A stretch of DNA of 64,000 bases from Paenibacillus sp. OK003 (GTDB lineage Bacteria > Bacillota > Bacilli > Paenibacillales > Paenibacillaceae), in assembly GCF_900109515.1 (NCBI RefSeq), contig NZ_FOBD01000014.1, positions 1 through 64,000 on the forward strand, written 5' to 3'. The position numbers and the translations under genes are program-made. Under the pieces are notes generated by a model. It worked only from the letters and a program-made list of their open reading frames with translations. It was not told the DNA's origin and made no database searches. Below, one piece after another: positions 43,475 to 51,972 of the stretch (positions are counted from its first letter, which is position 1; every line of letters begins with the position of its first letter).

Positions 43475-43492
43475 TTGTGATTATTATCACAA
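43475..43492 (-). promoter_or_regulatory. Rex/Fnr-like operator upstream of doxX
   Basis: TTGTGATTATTATCACAA has 7-bp inverted arms. It fits TTGTGA-N6-TCACAA of Rex sites and the TGTGA-N6-TCACA of Fnr/Crp sites. It lies about 100 bp upstream of the DoxX start, on the far side of a TATACAAT -10-like stretch. Which regulator binds is undecided. Confidence 0.55.
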
Positions 43493-43713
43493 TCTAGTTC
43501 AAATTTTAAGTAAGGTTTGAGAAGTTCACATTTAGGACATATTTTTCATCCTGTCTTAAGTTTCAAACGTAAAAGACAGGGTATGAAATGCTCTCCTTAT
43601 CGAAGACAAATGGTGCTGTGTGTGATTAAATGGAAAGAAATACGTGAAATGGTCACCTACATAAGAGCAACTACAGCCTAGATTTCAGCCATATCGTCCA
43701 GGAGGTTCATATA

Positions 43714-44781
43714 TTGAAGCAATTGAAATGGAACAAGATGATTTCTGCGGCATCGCTGCTTATTCTCGCCTCAAGTCTGGTTGCTTGCCAGAATAAGGAG
43801 ATGGTTCAAATTCCGAAGCCGGAGTCCGTTCCTACACCCGTACAGGAAGAACAAGAGACAGAAGAACCTGCCACGTCGCTCTACACAGCGCCGCTGACGG
43901 GTCTGCCTGTTGATGAAGCCATTACGCGCCGCCCACTGGCGGTTATGATTAACAATGCTCCAGCAGCGCGGCCCCAGTCAGGTCTGAGTGCGGCAGATAT
44001 TATGATCGAAGTGCTCGCTGAGGGAGGCATTACCCGTTTTATTGCCATCTTCCAAAGTGAAGGCGGGGCAGACACGGTTGGACCTGTGCGCAGTATCCGT
44101 CCGTATCTGATCGAGCTTGGTGAGAGTTACGATGGGGTATTGGTTCATGCGGGCGGCAGCCCGGATGCCTATTCCATTTTGCAAAAGCAGCAGAAACAGC
44201 ATATGGATGAGATATCGAATAGCGGCCCTTATTTCTGGCGTTCCTCCGATCGTAAAGCACCGCACAATCTGTACACGTCGGTGGACAAGCTAAGAGAAGG
44301 TGCGGACACCAAAGGCTACAGTCACGACTTTAAGTCCCCTATATATACGTATAACGAGGAAGGTGCCACCTCTGCCGGGGAGTTGGCCAAGCAGTTCGAT
44401 ATTCATTATTTATTGGAGAGTTACCGGGTCACGTATGATTATGATGAAGTTAGCGGACGATATATGAGATTGGTGAATGGGAAGGCAGATCAGGATATGG
44501 ATAACGGCAATCCGATCGGAGCGGCGAATATTATTGTAGCGGGTGCGGATCACAAGGTGCTCGATAATGTGGGCAGATTGTCCGTTAATTTGGAGCAGGG
44601 CGGTGAAGCCATGCTGTTTCAGAAAGGCAAAATGATTCGAGGGCAATGGGTCAAAAAGCCGGGTGATATTATTCGATTTGTACAACATGGGTCCGAAGTT
44701 GCTCTTGTTCCTGGGAAGACTTTTATCAGTATCGTTCCGAATCAGCCTGACTTTGCAGGGCATGTCGAAATTCAAAAATAA
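43714..44781 (+). CDS. yerB: DUF3048 lipoprotein (YerB-like)
   Basis: A 355-aa lipoprotein: signal peptide with lipobox LVAC (Cys25), then a Glu/Pro-rich linker. The two DUF3048 lobes follow (RPLAVMINNAPAARPQSGL, VGPVRSIRPYLIELGESY, then YDEVSGRYMRLVNGKADQD). It starts with TTG after AGGAGG. The family is surface-anchored in Bacillus; the function is unknown. Alone between DoxX and DUF47. Confidence 0.9.
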   Translation: MKQLKWNKMISAASLLILASSLVACQNKEMVQIPKPESVPTPVQEEQETEEPATSLYTAPLTGLPVDEAITRRPLAVMINNAPAARPQSGLSAADIMIEVLAEGGITRFIAIFQSEGGADTVGPVRSIRPYLIELGESYDGVLVHAGGSPDAYSILQKQQKQHMDEISNSGPYFWRSSDRKAPHNLYTSVDKLREGADTKGYSHDFKSPIYTYNEEGATSAGELAKQFDIHYLLESYRVTYDYDEVSGRYMRLVNGKADQDMDNGNPIGAANIIVAGADHKVLDNVGRLSVNLEQGGEAMLFQKGKMIRGQWVKKPGDIIRFVQHGSEVALVPGKTFISIVPNQPDFAGHVEIQK

Positions 44782-44997
44782 TCCAATTTGAAGAGAAATG
44801 TAAACGCAGTGTAAAATTTCATCATCATTTTTCCAGCCATTCCAAATAATTAAGATTCATTTCAGATTTCTGTGATAAGAATATAAAAAAGGATCATGCC
44901 TTATGTACAAACCGTGAAACATTTATGATAAGATATCAAAGGTTGTCATTTCATGTTTCATCGGTTATCGGCAATTTCTCGTAAAGGGGATAGAGCT

Positions 44998-45615
44998 ATG
45001 AAGCTTAAGAAGAAGAAGGATATATTTTTTGAGACACTAGAGAACATGGCAGATACGGTCGTGCAAGCGGCTGATTATTTCTCCCAACATGTTTCCAACC
45101 TTCAGGATGTGACTCTTTTTGCCAATGAAATGAAGAAGTACGAGTCCCAGTGTGATGATTATGTTCATACCATCATTACAGAGCTCAACAAGACATTTAT
45201 CACGCCGATCGAACGCGATGATATTATGGAACTGACAACGACACTTGATGACGTATTGGACGGGCTCGAAGCAACGGCTTCCCGTTTCTATATGTACCAA
45301 CTGACTGACCCGGACGAATATATCGTTCAATTCGCTGAAATTTTGCGCCAATCGGCTTACGAAATTCAGAAGGCCATTCATTTGCTGTCTCAGAAAAAAT
45401 TGCTGGCGATCCGCGAGTACACAATTCGTTTGAACGATCTGGAAAACCAGGGAGACGAAGTGCTGCGCAACTGTATCAAGAACCTCTTCGCTACTGTGCC
45501 TGATCCGATTGAATTGATCAAGCGCAAAGAAATCTACGAGCGTCTTGAAACAACAACGGATGCTTGTGAACATGTTGCCAACGTGCTTGAATCCATCATC
45601 ATGCGTAATTCTTAA
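44998..45615 (+). CDS. DUF47 (PhoU-like) accessory protein
   Basis: A 205-aa all-helical protein (MKLKKKKDIFFETLENMADT, VVQAADYFSQHVSN). The acidic helix pattern and PhoU-like repeat of residues such as DDVLDGLEATASRFYMY fit DUF47. It sits 14 bp before pit, and the pair occurs together in many Firmicutes, so it probably modulates the transporter. AAAGGGG precedes ATG 44998; the longer frame from 44953 is less likely. Confidence 0.9.
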   Translation: MKLKKKKDIFFETLENMADTVVQAADYFSQHVSNLQDVTLFANEMKKYESQCDDYVHTIITELNKTFITPIERDDIMELTTTLDDVLDGLEATASRFYMYQLTDPDEYIVQFAEILRQSAYEIQKAIHLLSQKKLLAIREYTIRLNDLENQGDEVLRNCIKNLFATVPDPIELIKRKEIYERLETTTDACEHVANVLESIIMRNS

Positions 45616-45629
45616 GGAGCCAGAGAATA

Positions 45630-46619
45630 ATGGAAACAACGATTTGGGTATTGGGTATAGTCGTCTTCCTTGCACTGGCGTTTGACTTCATCAACGGATT
45701 CCACGATACGGCGAATGCCATTGCAACTTCGGTCTCGACACGAGCACTGACACCACGCCGAGCTATTCTTATGGCTGCGGTGATGAACTTTGTCGGTGCC
45801 ATGATGTTTACGGGAGTTGCGAAGACGATTGGGGGGAGTGTAACCGACCCCACCACGCTGGATAACGGGATCGAGGTCGTCATAGTCACCTTGATCGCGG
45901 CGATTATCTGGAACCTGGTTACATGGTGGTTTGGTATTCCGTCCTCTTCCTCACATGCATTGATTGGAGCCCTTGCAGGAGCTGTACTCGTTGGCGCAGG
46001 CGCTGATAAAGTCAAATGGAGTGGATTTATTGACATCGTCGGAGGATTGTTATTATCACCTCTGATTGCATTTGCCATCGGTTATGTGGTCATGACCATT
46101 CTCAAATATATTTTTGCCAAACGCAGTCCGCATAACGTGAACAAAGGTTTCCGTACGGTACAGATTTTCACAGCAGCGCTTCAGGCGTTTACGCATGGTA
46201 CCAATGATGCGCAGAAGGCGATGGGGATTATTACTTTTGCACTGGTCGCAGCAGGCGTACAGGATCATCTGGATGTTCCGTTGTGGGTTAAAATCTCCGC
46301 GGCAACAGCGATGGCGCTTGGTACTTCCATCGGTGGTTGGAAAATCATCAAAACGATGGGAACCAAAATTTTTAAAATTGAACCGATTAACGGATTTGCA
46401 GCAGATCTATCAGCCGCATCTGTTATTTTCACGGCAACGTTGCTTCACCTGCCGGTGAGTACAACTCACGCAATCACATCTGCAATTCTGGGTGTTGGTT
46501 CCGCGAAACGTTTCTCAGCCGTGAAATGGGGACTTGCCGGACGTATCATTATTACGTGGTTCATTACAATTCCGATTACCGGGGCGCTGGCAGGATTGTT
46601 ATACTGGATCATTTTCTAA
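45630..46619 (+). CDS. pit: low-affinity inorganic phosphate transporter
   Basis: A 329-aa PiT-family membrane protein. It has the repeated signature halves FDFINGFHDTANAIATSVST and GTNDAQKAMGIITFAL, which form the phosphate/cation site, and about 10 membrane helices. AAGGAG lies 10 bases before the ATG. It forms an operon with the DUF47 gene. A terminator lies about 215 bp downstream. No PhoP box is evident upstream. Confidence 0.93.
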   Translation: METTIWVLGIVVFLALAFDFINGFHDTANAIATSVSTRALTPRRAILMAAVMNFVGAMMFTGVAKTIGGSVTDPTTLDNGIEVVIVTLIAAIIWNLVTWWFGIPSSSSHALIGALAGAVLVGAGADKVKWSGFIDIVGGLLLSPLIAFAIGYVVMTILKYIFAKRSPHNVNKGFRTVQIFTAALQAFTHGTNDAQKAMGIITFALVAAGVQDHLDVPLWVKISAATAMALGTSIGGWKIIKTMGTKIFKIEPINGFAADLSAASVIFTATLLHLPVSTTHAITSAILGVGSAKRFSAVKWGLAGRIIITWFITIPITGALAGLLYWIIF

Positions 46620-46690
46620 TTCGAAAAAGTGTTTCGGGACATATGCTGCGTTTCAGACAAGCTGTTCATAACGTTGTGAATATCGGGATA

Positions 46691-46824
46691 TGTGGACAAT
46701 TATACAACCAAAAAGAAGAGACGCCTGTGCATGAACGTGTGGACAGGCTGGATATGTGGATAGCCATCCGTGGAATGATAAACCAAAAGAAGATATTCCT
46801 GTGGATACAGGAGACTGTGGATAG
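46691..46824 (+). repeat. cluster of DnaA-box-like nonamers before corA
   Basis: Same-orientation TGTGGAYA nonamers start at 46691, 46738, 46755, 46800 and 46816 (TGTGGACAA, TGTGGACAG, TGTGGATAG, TGTGGATAC, TGTGGATAG), plus TGTGCATGA at 46727. The DnaA box in this sense is TGTGGATAA. Most have one mismatch. An ORF here (46526-46891) is not credible, as it runs into a terminator. It lies between pit and corA. Confidence 0.55.
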
Positions 46825-46835
46825 GGAAATGAGAG

Positions 46836-46859
46836 AAGCCAACAGGGTTGGCTTTTTTT
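46836..46859 (+). terminator. terminator of the DUF47-pit operon
   Basis: AAGCCAAC (46836-46843) pairs with GTTGGCTT, followed by seven Ts. Confidence 0.85.
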
Positions 46860-46971
46860 GTTGTCGCGTTTGCACGATAACGTGTGTATAATGGGCTGTT
46901 GCAGGAGACGGTTCAATGGTTAAAGTTGTACAATAACGTAAAGGATACAAGACAAGGACGTGGTCTAATTT

Positions 46972-47931
46972 ATGATTCGTACACTCGCCATCTCACGGGA
47001 TCATCAGGTATCGGTAAATGTATCGCTGACACAGCTGGATCTGCAGGATTACGCCTGGGTATGGGCAGATTTCAATCAGCCTTCCGAAGAGGAAAGCCAG
47101 TTGCTGGATACATATTTTCATTTTCACCCATTAGCTATTGAGGATTGCATGCATGTGTTGCAGCGACCCAAGCTCGATTATTATGACAATTTGCAGTTCC
47201 TCGTGCTGCATGCACTCAATCCGACCACATTGGAAGCGGAAGAGGTAGACCTGTTTCTGGGTGCAAACTTCCTGGTATCCTATCATCACGGGGCACTGGA
47301 GGAAGTCGATGAAGCTTGGGAGAGGTTGCTGCATCATGCGCACGAACGAACCATCTGGGCTCGAGGCCCGGTGGCAGCTGCATATACGGTGATGGACAAG
47401 CTGGTCGATCATTATTTCCCGTCTCTGTTTGCCATAGAGGATGAGCTGGCTGAACTGGAGAACCGGGGCGGCAAGGAGTCGGTGGAAGACCTGATGAATC
47501 AGGTGTTCGACTTGCGCAGTCGACTGCTGAAGCTTAGACGGACGGTAGTGCCTATGAGGGATCTGCTCTATCGGGTAGTCAATTCTCAGCATGTGCAGCG
47601 AACAGGGGAGCATACCGTTTATTTTACTGATATCTATGATCATTTGTTAAAGCTGACAGACATGATTGAAGCTGATCGGGAAATGACGGCGGACCTGCGC
47701 GACAGTTACATCTCCTTGAATTCCAATCGAATGAACCAGATTATGAAGACCCTCACCGTGATTACAACAGTCTTTATGCCACTGACGCTGATCGCAGGGA
47801 TCTATGGCATGAACTTTGCTTATATGCCTGAGTTACAATGGAAGTTTGGGTATGGAGCGGTGCTGCTGCTGATGTTTGTTCTGGGCGGAAGCATGGTGGC
47901 CTGGTTCGTGAAGCGGGGCTGGTTTAAGTAA
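46972..47931 (+). CDS. corA: magnesium transporter CorA
   Basis: A 319-aa divalent-cation channel. The soluble N-terminal part includes HPLAIEDCMHVLQRPKLDYY. The C-terminus holds the GMN selectivity motif (LTLIAGIYGMNF) with two membrane helices (VITTVFMPLTLIAGIYG, GAVLLLMFVLGGSMVAWFV). It has AAGGACGTGG about 8 bases before the ATG. Family fits Mg2+/Co2+ transport. A TATAAT hexamer at 46887 may be its promoter. Confidence 0.93.
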   Translation: MIRTLAISRDHQVSVNVSLTQLDLQDYAWVWADFNQPSEEESQLLDTYFHFHPLAIEDCMHVLQRPKLDYYDNLQFLVLHALNPTTLEAEEVDLFLGANFLVSYHHGALEEVDEAWERLLHHAHERTIWARGPVAAAYTVMDKLVDHYFPSLFAIEDELAELENRGGKESVEDLMNQVFDLRSRLLKLRRTVVPMRDLLYRVVNSQHVQRTGEHTVYFTDIYDHLLKLTDMIEADREMTADLRDSYISLNSNRMNQIMKTLTVITTVFMPLTLIAGIYGMNFAYMPELQWKFGYGAVLLLMFVLGGSMVAWFVKRGWFK

Positions 47932-48002
47932 GGAAGAATAGAACTTGATAGCAAGTGAAGAGTTAGCGGTCTGCAAAGATCGCTTCTTTAGCCTGTTTAG
48001 GA

Positions 48003-48098
48003 TGTGCATAAGAGGGCAATTAGGAGTACATATAGATTCGTTTCCGGAATAGATGTCCACATGTGGATAAGATACATCAGGAAGCATCCTGTGCATAA
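48003..48098 (+). repeat. second group of DnaA-box-like nonamers after corA
   Basis: TGTGCATAA at 48003 and 48090 and a perfect TGTGGATAA at 48062. The last is preceded by the inverted TGTCCACA at 48054. With the group before corA this makes about nine sites within 1.4 kb. Confidence 0.5.
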
Positions 48099-48147
48099 CT
48101 TAAGCTTGAGGGGAATTAGGCTGTTACGAACAGGGTGAAAATAGTAA

Positions 48148-48175
48148 AAGGCATCTTCAGTACTGAAGACACCTT
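48148..48175 (-). terminator. candidate terminator of the AlkD-like gene
   Basis: AAGG-CA-TCTTCAG-TA-CTGAAGA-CA-CCTT. Read on the minus strand it is followed by a short TTTT stretch. It lies about 115 bp after the stop. Confidence 0.5.
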
Positions 48176-48291
48176 GGGGAATTGCTCAAGGAATGGGTTC
48201 CATGAGCTGAATTTTAACATGGGATTCATATCACAAAATGATCCGTGCTACGTTTTCATGATAAGTTGGAGGGCTACATGCATAGTGTAGG

Positions 48292-49383
48292 TTACTCTGC
48301 TTCCTCCAATACAAATGTGGCCGTAGCAGCAGGTTGTCCATTAACGACAATCGTTAGCGTATGCAAACCAGCGTAATGTTTTCTCGTTGTAATGACTTTG
48401 AACGATTGCTTCGTTGCAATCTTGGTTCTTCCGGTAGGGAAGGTTTTGTCAGAGCATTTGAACCGTTTGGGTGCCTGCTTGCCATTTGCTTTCATATATC
48501 CGATTTCATATTCGATCCGCAGCATCTGTGACTGACCACTTTCATTAACGACATCAAAGGAAAAATGAAGATCTTCCCCGATGGCAACGGTATCTCTTGC
48601 AAGCTGAAGATGCTCGATATGTGTCGCATCCTGCTCGACATAACCAAAGAGACTCAGCGCCTTCGGATGTCCCTTTTTCAGTAATGAGCGGCTTGCATGA
48701 CGAACGATCCAGTCCGTATGTTCATGTTGTCCGTACCAGCTTGTGGCCAAATCCAGGACCAGTTCAGGATGGTCTTTCGAGATGTCGTTCAGGTGATTGG
48801 CTACACTTTTCCGGACATACAGGGACTCGTCCTGCTTCAATTCATGCAGAATGGGAAGCACTGGTGTTGGATCGGTGATGAACCCCCGAAGTTTGGAGCC
48901 CCATGGAAGACGTGGACGGCTGCCTTCACTTGCAAGCCTGCGTATATGTTCACTGGGACTTCCCGTCCATTCCATCATGCGTTTCATCGTTTCGATCGGG
49001 TATCGTTCAATAAACGGGCGTACCGCGAACTCGGAACTGGAATAAGGTGTGAAGAGGGTCAAGTACTTCATGGATAGTTCGTAGTTGTCCGGCGCAAGTC
49101 CGTTGACTTCAATAAAATCGGGAACGAACAGATACTCGACCCCTCGCATCTGTGGTGCTGCCTGCTCAATCACGTGTAATGCCTCTTCATAGTTGTCAGG
49201 GAGAACTTCGGTCAATGCCGACGTAATGCGGCGGATCCGAGCTTTGAATTCCAGCTCTCCCCAGCCTTCGGCAAATACAAGTTCACGAAATTGCTGCTTG
49301 TCCAACTTGGGGTAGAATTGGTGTAACCATTCTCCTGTCCGGTCGATTAATGCGGGAGTATATTTATCTTTAAACAGTTCCAT
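48292..49383 (-). CDS. DNA alkylation repair protein (AlkD-like, HEAT repeats)
   Basis: A 363-aa protein. The first 240 residues are helical and repeat-like (RELVFAEGWGELEFKARIRR, IERYPIETMKRMMEWTGS, and VRKSVANHLNDISKDHPELV with WIVRHASRSLLKKGHPKAL), as in AlkD glycosylase-like HEAT proteins. The last 110 residues form a different, strand-rich domain (DLHFSFDVVNESGQSQMLRI). It would act on alkylated DNA in the cytosol; catalytic activity cannot be confirmed from sequence. Alone on the minus strand. Confidence 0.8.
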   Translation of the reverse strand: MELFKDKYTPALIDRTGEWLHQFYPKLDKQQFRELVFAEGWGELEFKARIRRITSALTEVLPDNYEEALHVIEQAAPQMRGVEYLFVPDFIEVNGLAPDNYELSMKYLTLFTPYSSSEFAVRPFIERYPIETMKRMMEWTGSPSEHIRRLASEGSRPRLPWGSKLRGFITDPTPVLPILHELKQDESLYVRKSVANHLNDISKDHPELVLDLATSWYGQHEHTDWIVRHASRSLLKKGHPKALSLFGYVEQDATHIEHLQLARDTVAIGEDLHFSFDVVNESGQSQMLRIEYEIGYMKANGKQAPKRFKCSDKTFPTGRTKIATKQSFKVITTRKHYAGLHTLTIVVNGQPAATATFVLEEAE

Positions 49384-49521
49384 AATCCGCCTCCTTTATC
49401 TATAACTCAGTATACCTCAATTCACGGGAATAAGAACATAGGTTCTCAAAAAAGGTTATGAATATTCTCTTATATGAACGAATGAGTGGATTAAAGGGGA
49501 GAGTAGGATGGAAGTGGATTA

Positions 49522-49549
49522 AGGCACCCTCTTATGTAAGAGGGCGCCT
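49522..49549. terminator. hairpin after the YqfQ-like gene
   Basis: AGGC-A-CCCTCTT-ATGT-AAGAGGG-C-GCCT. The stem is strong, but neither strand has a good T tract, so termination is weakly supported. Confidence 0.4.
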
Positions 49550-49559
49550 GGGAAAAGTG

Positions 49560-50192
49560 TTAGAGCTTTTTGCTTTTTTTGGGACGACGTTTGGTAGAAT
49601 TGGATTTATTCCGGCCAGTTTTACTATTCGTGTTCCGTTTGCGCGGAGCAGCGGTCGCTTTTTTACGGCGTTTGCGTGAGCGAGGTGGCGAATACTCCTC
49701 ATAATCTTTATCCGCAACACTGCTTCCTTTTTTTCCTTTTCCAAAAGGCAGAATCCCCATCACCAGTTTCATCATGGGTGCCATCTGCTGGAATCCGCCA
49801 ACGACCTTTTGCATTTTGCCGATTCCATTCATGATCCCGTCAATTCCACCGAAGCGGTCGATCATTCCTTTCAGTTCTCCGATGTTGGCCAGGGAAAAGC
49901 CTGAGGAAGACGCAGGCGCTTCCACCGAAACAGGGGGAGCAACAGGAGCTCCCCCGCCGAAAAAGTTTCCACCGGGTCCCCCCGGACCACCTGGACTATA
50001 AGGCACAAGTCCGGATGCTTCAACCTCTTGGAATTGAGGGTAGTAAGGCTCTACTCCAGGATACATGGGTGGAACCTGAGCTTCATTCAATGCCCGTGGC
50101 GGCGTATAGGCAGTAGTATGGGCCTGCCGTTGCGTATGGGAAGACGGACGCTGCCGTGGAGCGGGCTGGCGGTGATAATAATGCTGTGGCAT
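49560..50192 (-). CDS. YqfQ-like protein with low-complexity ends
   Basis: A 210-aa protein. The N-terminus is Pro/His/Gln-rich (HYYHRQPAPRQRP), then a Gly-rich turn (SPGGPGGPGGNFFGGGAP). The central block SLANIGELKGMIDRFGGIDG with KMQKVVGGFQQMAPMMKLV is the part that resembles YqfQ/VrrA-like proteins of Bacillales. The C-terminus is very basic (RKRRKKATAAPRKRN). The basic tail suggests binding to nucleic acid or wall polymers, which is speculation. Confidence 0.6.
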   Translation of the reverse strand: MPQHYYHRQPAPRQRPSSHTQRQAHTTAYTPPRALNEAQVPPMYPGVEPYYPQFQEVEASGLVPYSPGGPGGPGGNFFGGGAPVAPPVSVEAPASSSGFSLANIGELKGMIDRFGGIDGIMNGIGKMQKVVGGFQQMAPMMKLVMGILPFGKGKKGSSVADKDYEEYSPPRSRKRRKKATAAPRKRNTNSKTGRNKSNSTKRRPKKSKKL

Positions 50193-50641
50193 GAACTATC
50201 ACGTTCCTTCTATGTTGGATTTCGGAATTGCGTTCCTTCAGCTGCTGGACGTGCATAACAGACCGAGGTGGAACTCCCTTTTGCTATACTGTATGTCATT
50301 AGCGGAGAGACGGCGTAGGCGGGTATCCCGTAAAACGGGATATTTGCGGATTTGGGCGCAGGAGAGTATGATAGGTTCGCAGTGGAATTATATGGTTTGG
50401 ACACAAAATTGTCACATTTTAAACATAATAATTCCTACATAATTAATCGGGAATATACGGTGAAAAATGGGATAAATCGAGAGATAGAGGGGTATTGTGC
50501 GCGCACGGAGGACATTAATGTTATATGAAAGCGGTAACATGTATTTTTATTCTGTAGTGCGTGAAATCGTTAACGCTTGAAATACCAACTCAGGCTGGGT
50601 ACAATGAAGGTACACAGTAACCGCTAGGGGATGATGATGAA
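50193..50641. other. intergenic region with a perfect hairpin
   Basis: 449 bp between divergent genes. TATCCCGT-AAA-ACGGGATA at 50324-50342 is a perfect 8-bp stem; flanking GCGG and GCGC repeats may extend it. I could not match it to a known riboswitch. Otherwise no gene is visible. Confidence 0.45.
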
Positions 50642-50932
50642 ATGCAGCTGAAAAAGCTAAATGATAAAAGCATTGAACAATTATTTGAGGCTATTTTGAC
50701 TCTGAAAGATATTGAAGAGTGTTATGTGTTTTTTGATGACCTCTGCACGGTAAACGAGATTCAATCCATGTCCCAGCGGCTGGAAGTAGCACGTATGCTT
50801 GGCAAAGGAAATACCTATAACCAGATTGAAGCTGAGACAGGTGCAAGTACAGCCACGATCTCTCGTGTAAAACGCTGCCTGAACTATGGTAATGACGGTT
50901 ATAAAATGACGCTGGAACGCCTGGGACGTTAA
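50642..50932 (+). CDS. yerC: TrpR/YerC family DNA-binding protein
   Basis: A 96-aa protein with the TrpR-like helix-turn-helix: ECYVFFDDLCTVNEIQSMSQ, VARMLGKGNTYNQIEAETG and ASTATISRVKRCLNYGNDGY. YerC/YecD proteins are widespread in Firmicutes; the ligand is not established. The ATG follows GGGGATGATGATGA. It lies just 2 bp before cbiX and may be cotranscribed. Confidence 0.9.
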   Translation: MQLKKLNDKSIEQLFEAILTLKDIEECYVFFDDLCTVNEIQSMSQRLEVARMLGKGNTYNQIEAETGASTATISRVKRCLNYGNDGYKMTLERLGR

Positions 50933-50934
50933 GG

Positions 50935-51714
50935 ATGAAGAAGCCGGGTGTACTCATCATTAGTCACGGTTCTCAGGAGAAGACCTGGGTAGAATCCGTC
51001 GATGACGCGATCTCCCGGTTGAATCTACCTGAATCTTTGCCCATTGAAGCCGGGTTTCTTGAACTGGTGGAAGGACGCCTGATCCAGGACGGTATCAACC
51101 GACTGGAAGCACAGGACGTAACTGATATATTGGTCGTACCTCTGTTTGTTTCGTCCGGTAGTACACATGTGGATGAGATTGAGTATGCCATCGGTGCCAA
51201 AGACGCTCCGGAGCGTGAGACTGATCTGGAACCATTCGAGGTAAATGCACAAATTCACTTCGGTTATCCTGTGGATAACGACCCGGATATTGCGGTTATG
51301 GTCTGGGACAAGGTAAAGGCCCTGTCGCAGCAACCAGAACAGGAGACGATCCTGTTAGTCGGACATGGGAGTATTCACGATGGATTCCGTCAGCGCTGGG
51401 AAGCGGGCATTTCTTCACTCGCACAGCGGGTGCAGGAAGTCAGCGGTGTTGCTCATACCGATTATGCGCTGCTAAATCCGGATAGTGTGTACGACAAGGC
51501 GAAATACTGGAGTGAAGAGCGGGGGAGCCGGGTTGTTGTGGCGCCGTTGTTTTTGAGTGCCGGTTATTTCACCATGAAGGTGATCCCGCGCCGATTGAAG
51601 GAACTGGATTACGCATATAGTGGTGAGACGCTGCTTCCACATCCGCTATTAGGAACGTGGCTGGAGCGCCAAATTCAACGTTTACTGGAAAGATGTAATG
51701 AGGTTAAGGTTTAG
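50935..51714 (+). CDS. sirohydrochlorin/cobalt chelatase family protein (CbiX/SirB)
   Basis: A 259-aa protein with two CbiX-like halves: LIISHGSQEKTW and VPLFVSSGSTHVDEIEYAIG in the first, LLVGHGSIHDGFRQRW and VAPLFLSAGYFTMKV in the second. The two His residues bind metal in the family. It inserts Co2+ or Fe2+ into sirohydrochlorin in B12 or siroheme synthesis; which metal cannot be decided. Two tandem terminators follow. Confidence 0.88.
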   Translation: MKKPGVLIISHGSQEKTWVESVDDAISRLNLPESLPIEAGFLELVEGRLIQDGINRLEAQDVTDILVVPLFVSSGSTHVDEIEYAIGAKDAPERETDLEPFEVNAQIHFGYPVDNDPDIAVMVWDKVKALSQQPEQETILLVGHGSIHDGFRQRWEAGISSLAQRVQEVSGVAHTDYALLNPDSVYDKAKYWSEERGSRVVVAPLFLSAGYFTMKVIPRRLKELDYAYSGETLLPHPLLGTWLERQIQRLLERCNEVKV

Positions 51715-51776
51715 GAGAGGGAAAACAGGTCGCTACCAGCGATTATTCCCGTTAGTTCTAACAATAGCTTAAACAC

Positions 51777-51800
51777 AAACGGCAGAGATGCCGTTTTTTT
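51777..51800 (+). terminator. first terminator after cbiX
   Basis: AAACGGC pairs with GCCGTTT, followed by a T tract. Confidence 0.8.
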
Positions 51801-51821
51801 GTTTTTATATGTATTTTAGAC

Positions 51822-51850
51822 AAAACACGCCGAATCAGGCGTGTTTTTTT
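51822..51850 (+). terminator. second terminator after cbiX
   Basis: AAAACACGCC pairs with GGCGTGTTTT, followed by Ts. Confidence 0.8.
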
Positions 51851-51853
51851 AGG

Positions 51854-51916
51854 TTTGGCAAAGCTCCTCTCATTATTGAACGAGGCGAAGGCGTCATACT
51901 GTATGACGTCCAGGGG
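51854..51916 (+). pseudogene. possible relic of a class III aminotransferase
   Basis: The + strand reads FGKAPLIIERGEGVILYDVQG, which resembles the start of class III PLP aminotransferases (P-x-x-I-x-RGEG-x-x-LYDVDG). The frame then departs from the family. No start codon or ribosome binding site supports a working gene. It lies between the cbiX terminators and the TetR gene. Confidence 0.4.
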
Positions 51917-51972
51917 GGAGTCGCAGCAACATATGATCTCCTGTTCATTCAATCCGTAGCTACTTGTTTACC

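Noticed and set aside
43540..43590. TTTCATCCTGTCTT / AAGACAGGGTATGAAA inverted repeat as terminator
   Set aside because: No T tract on either side and it lies upstream of genes in both directions; its role is unclear and I did not list it as a feature.
46526..46891. 121-aa + frame between pit and corA
   Set aside because: It overlaps the pit 3' end, contains the terminator hairpin and DnaA-like nonamers, and has no ribosome binding site.
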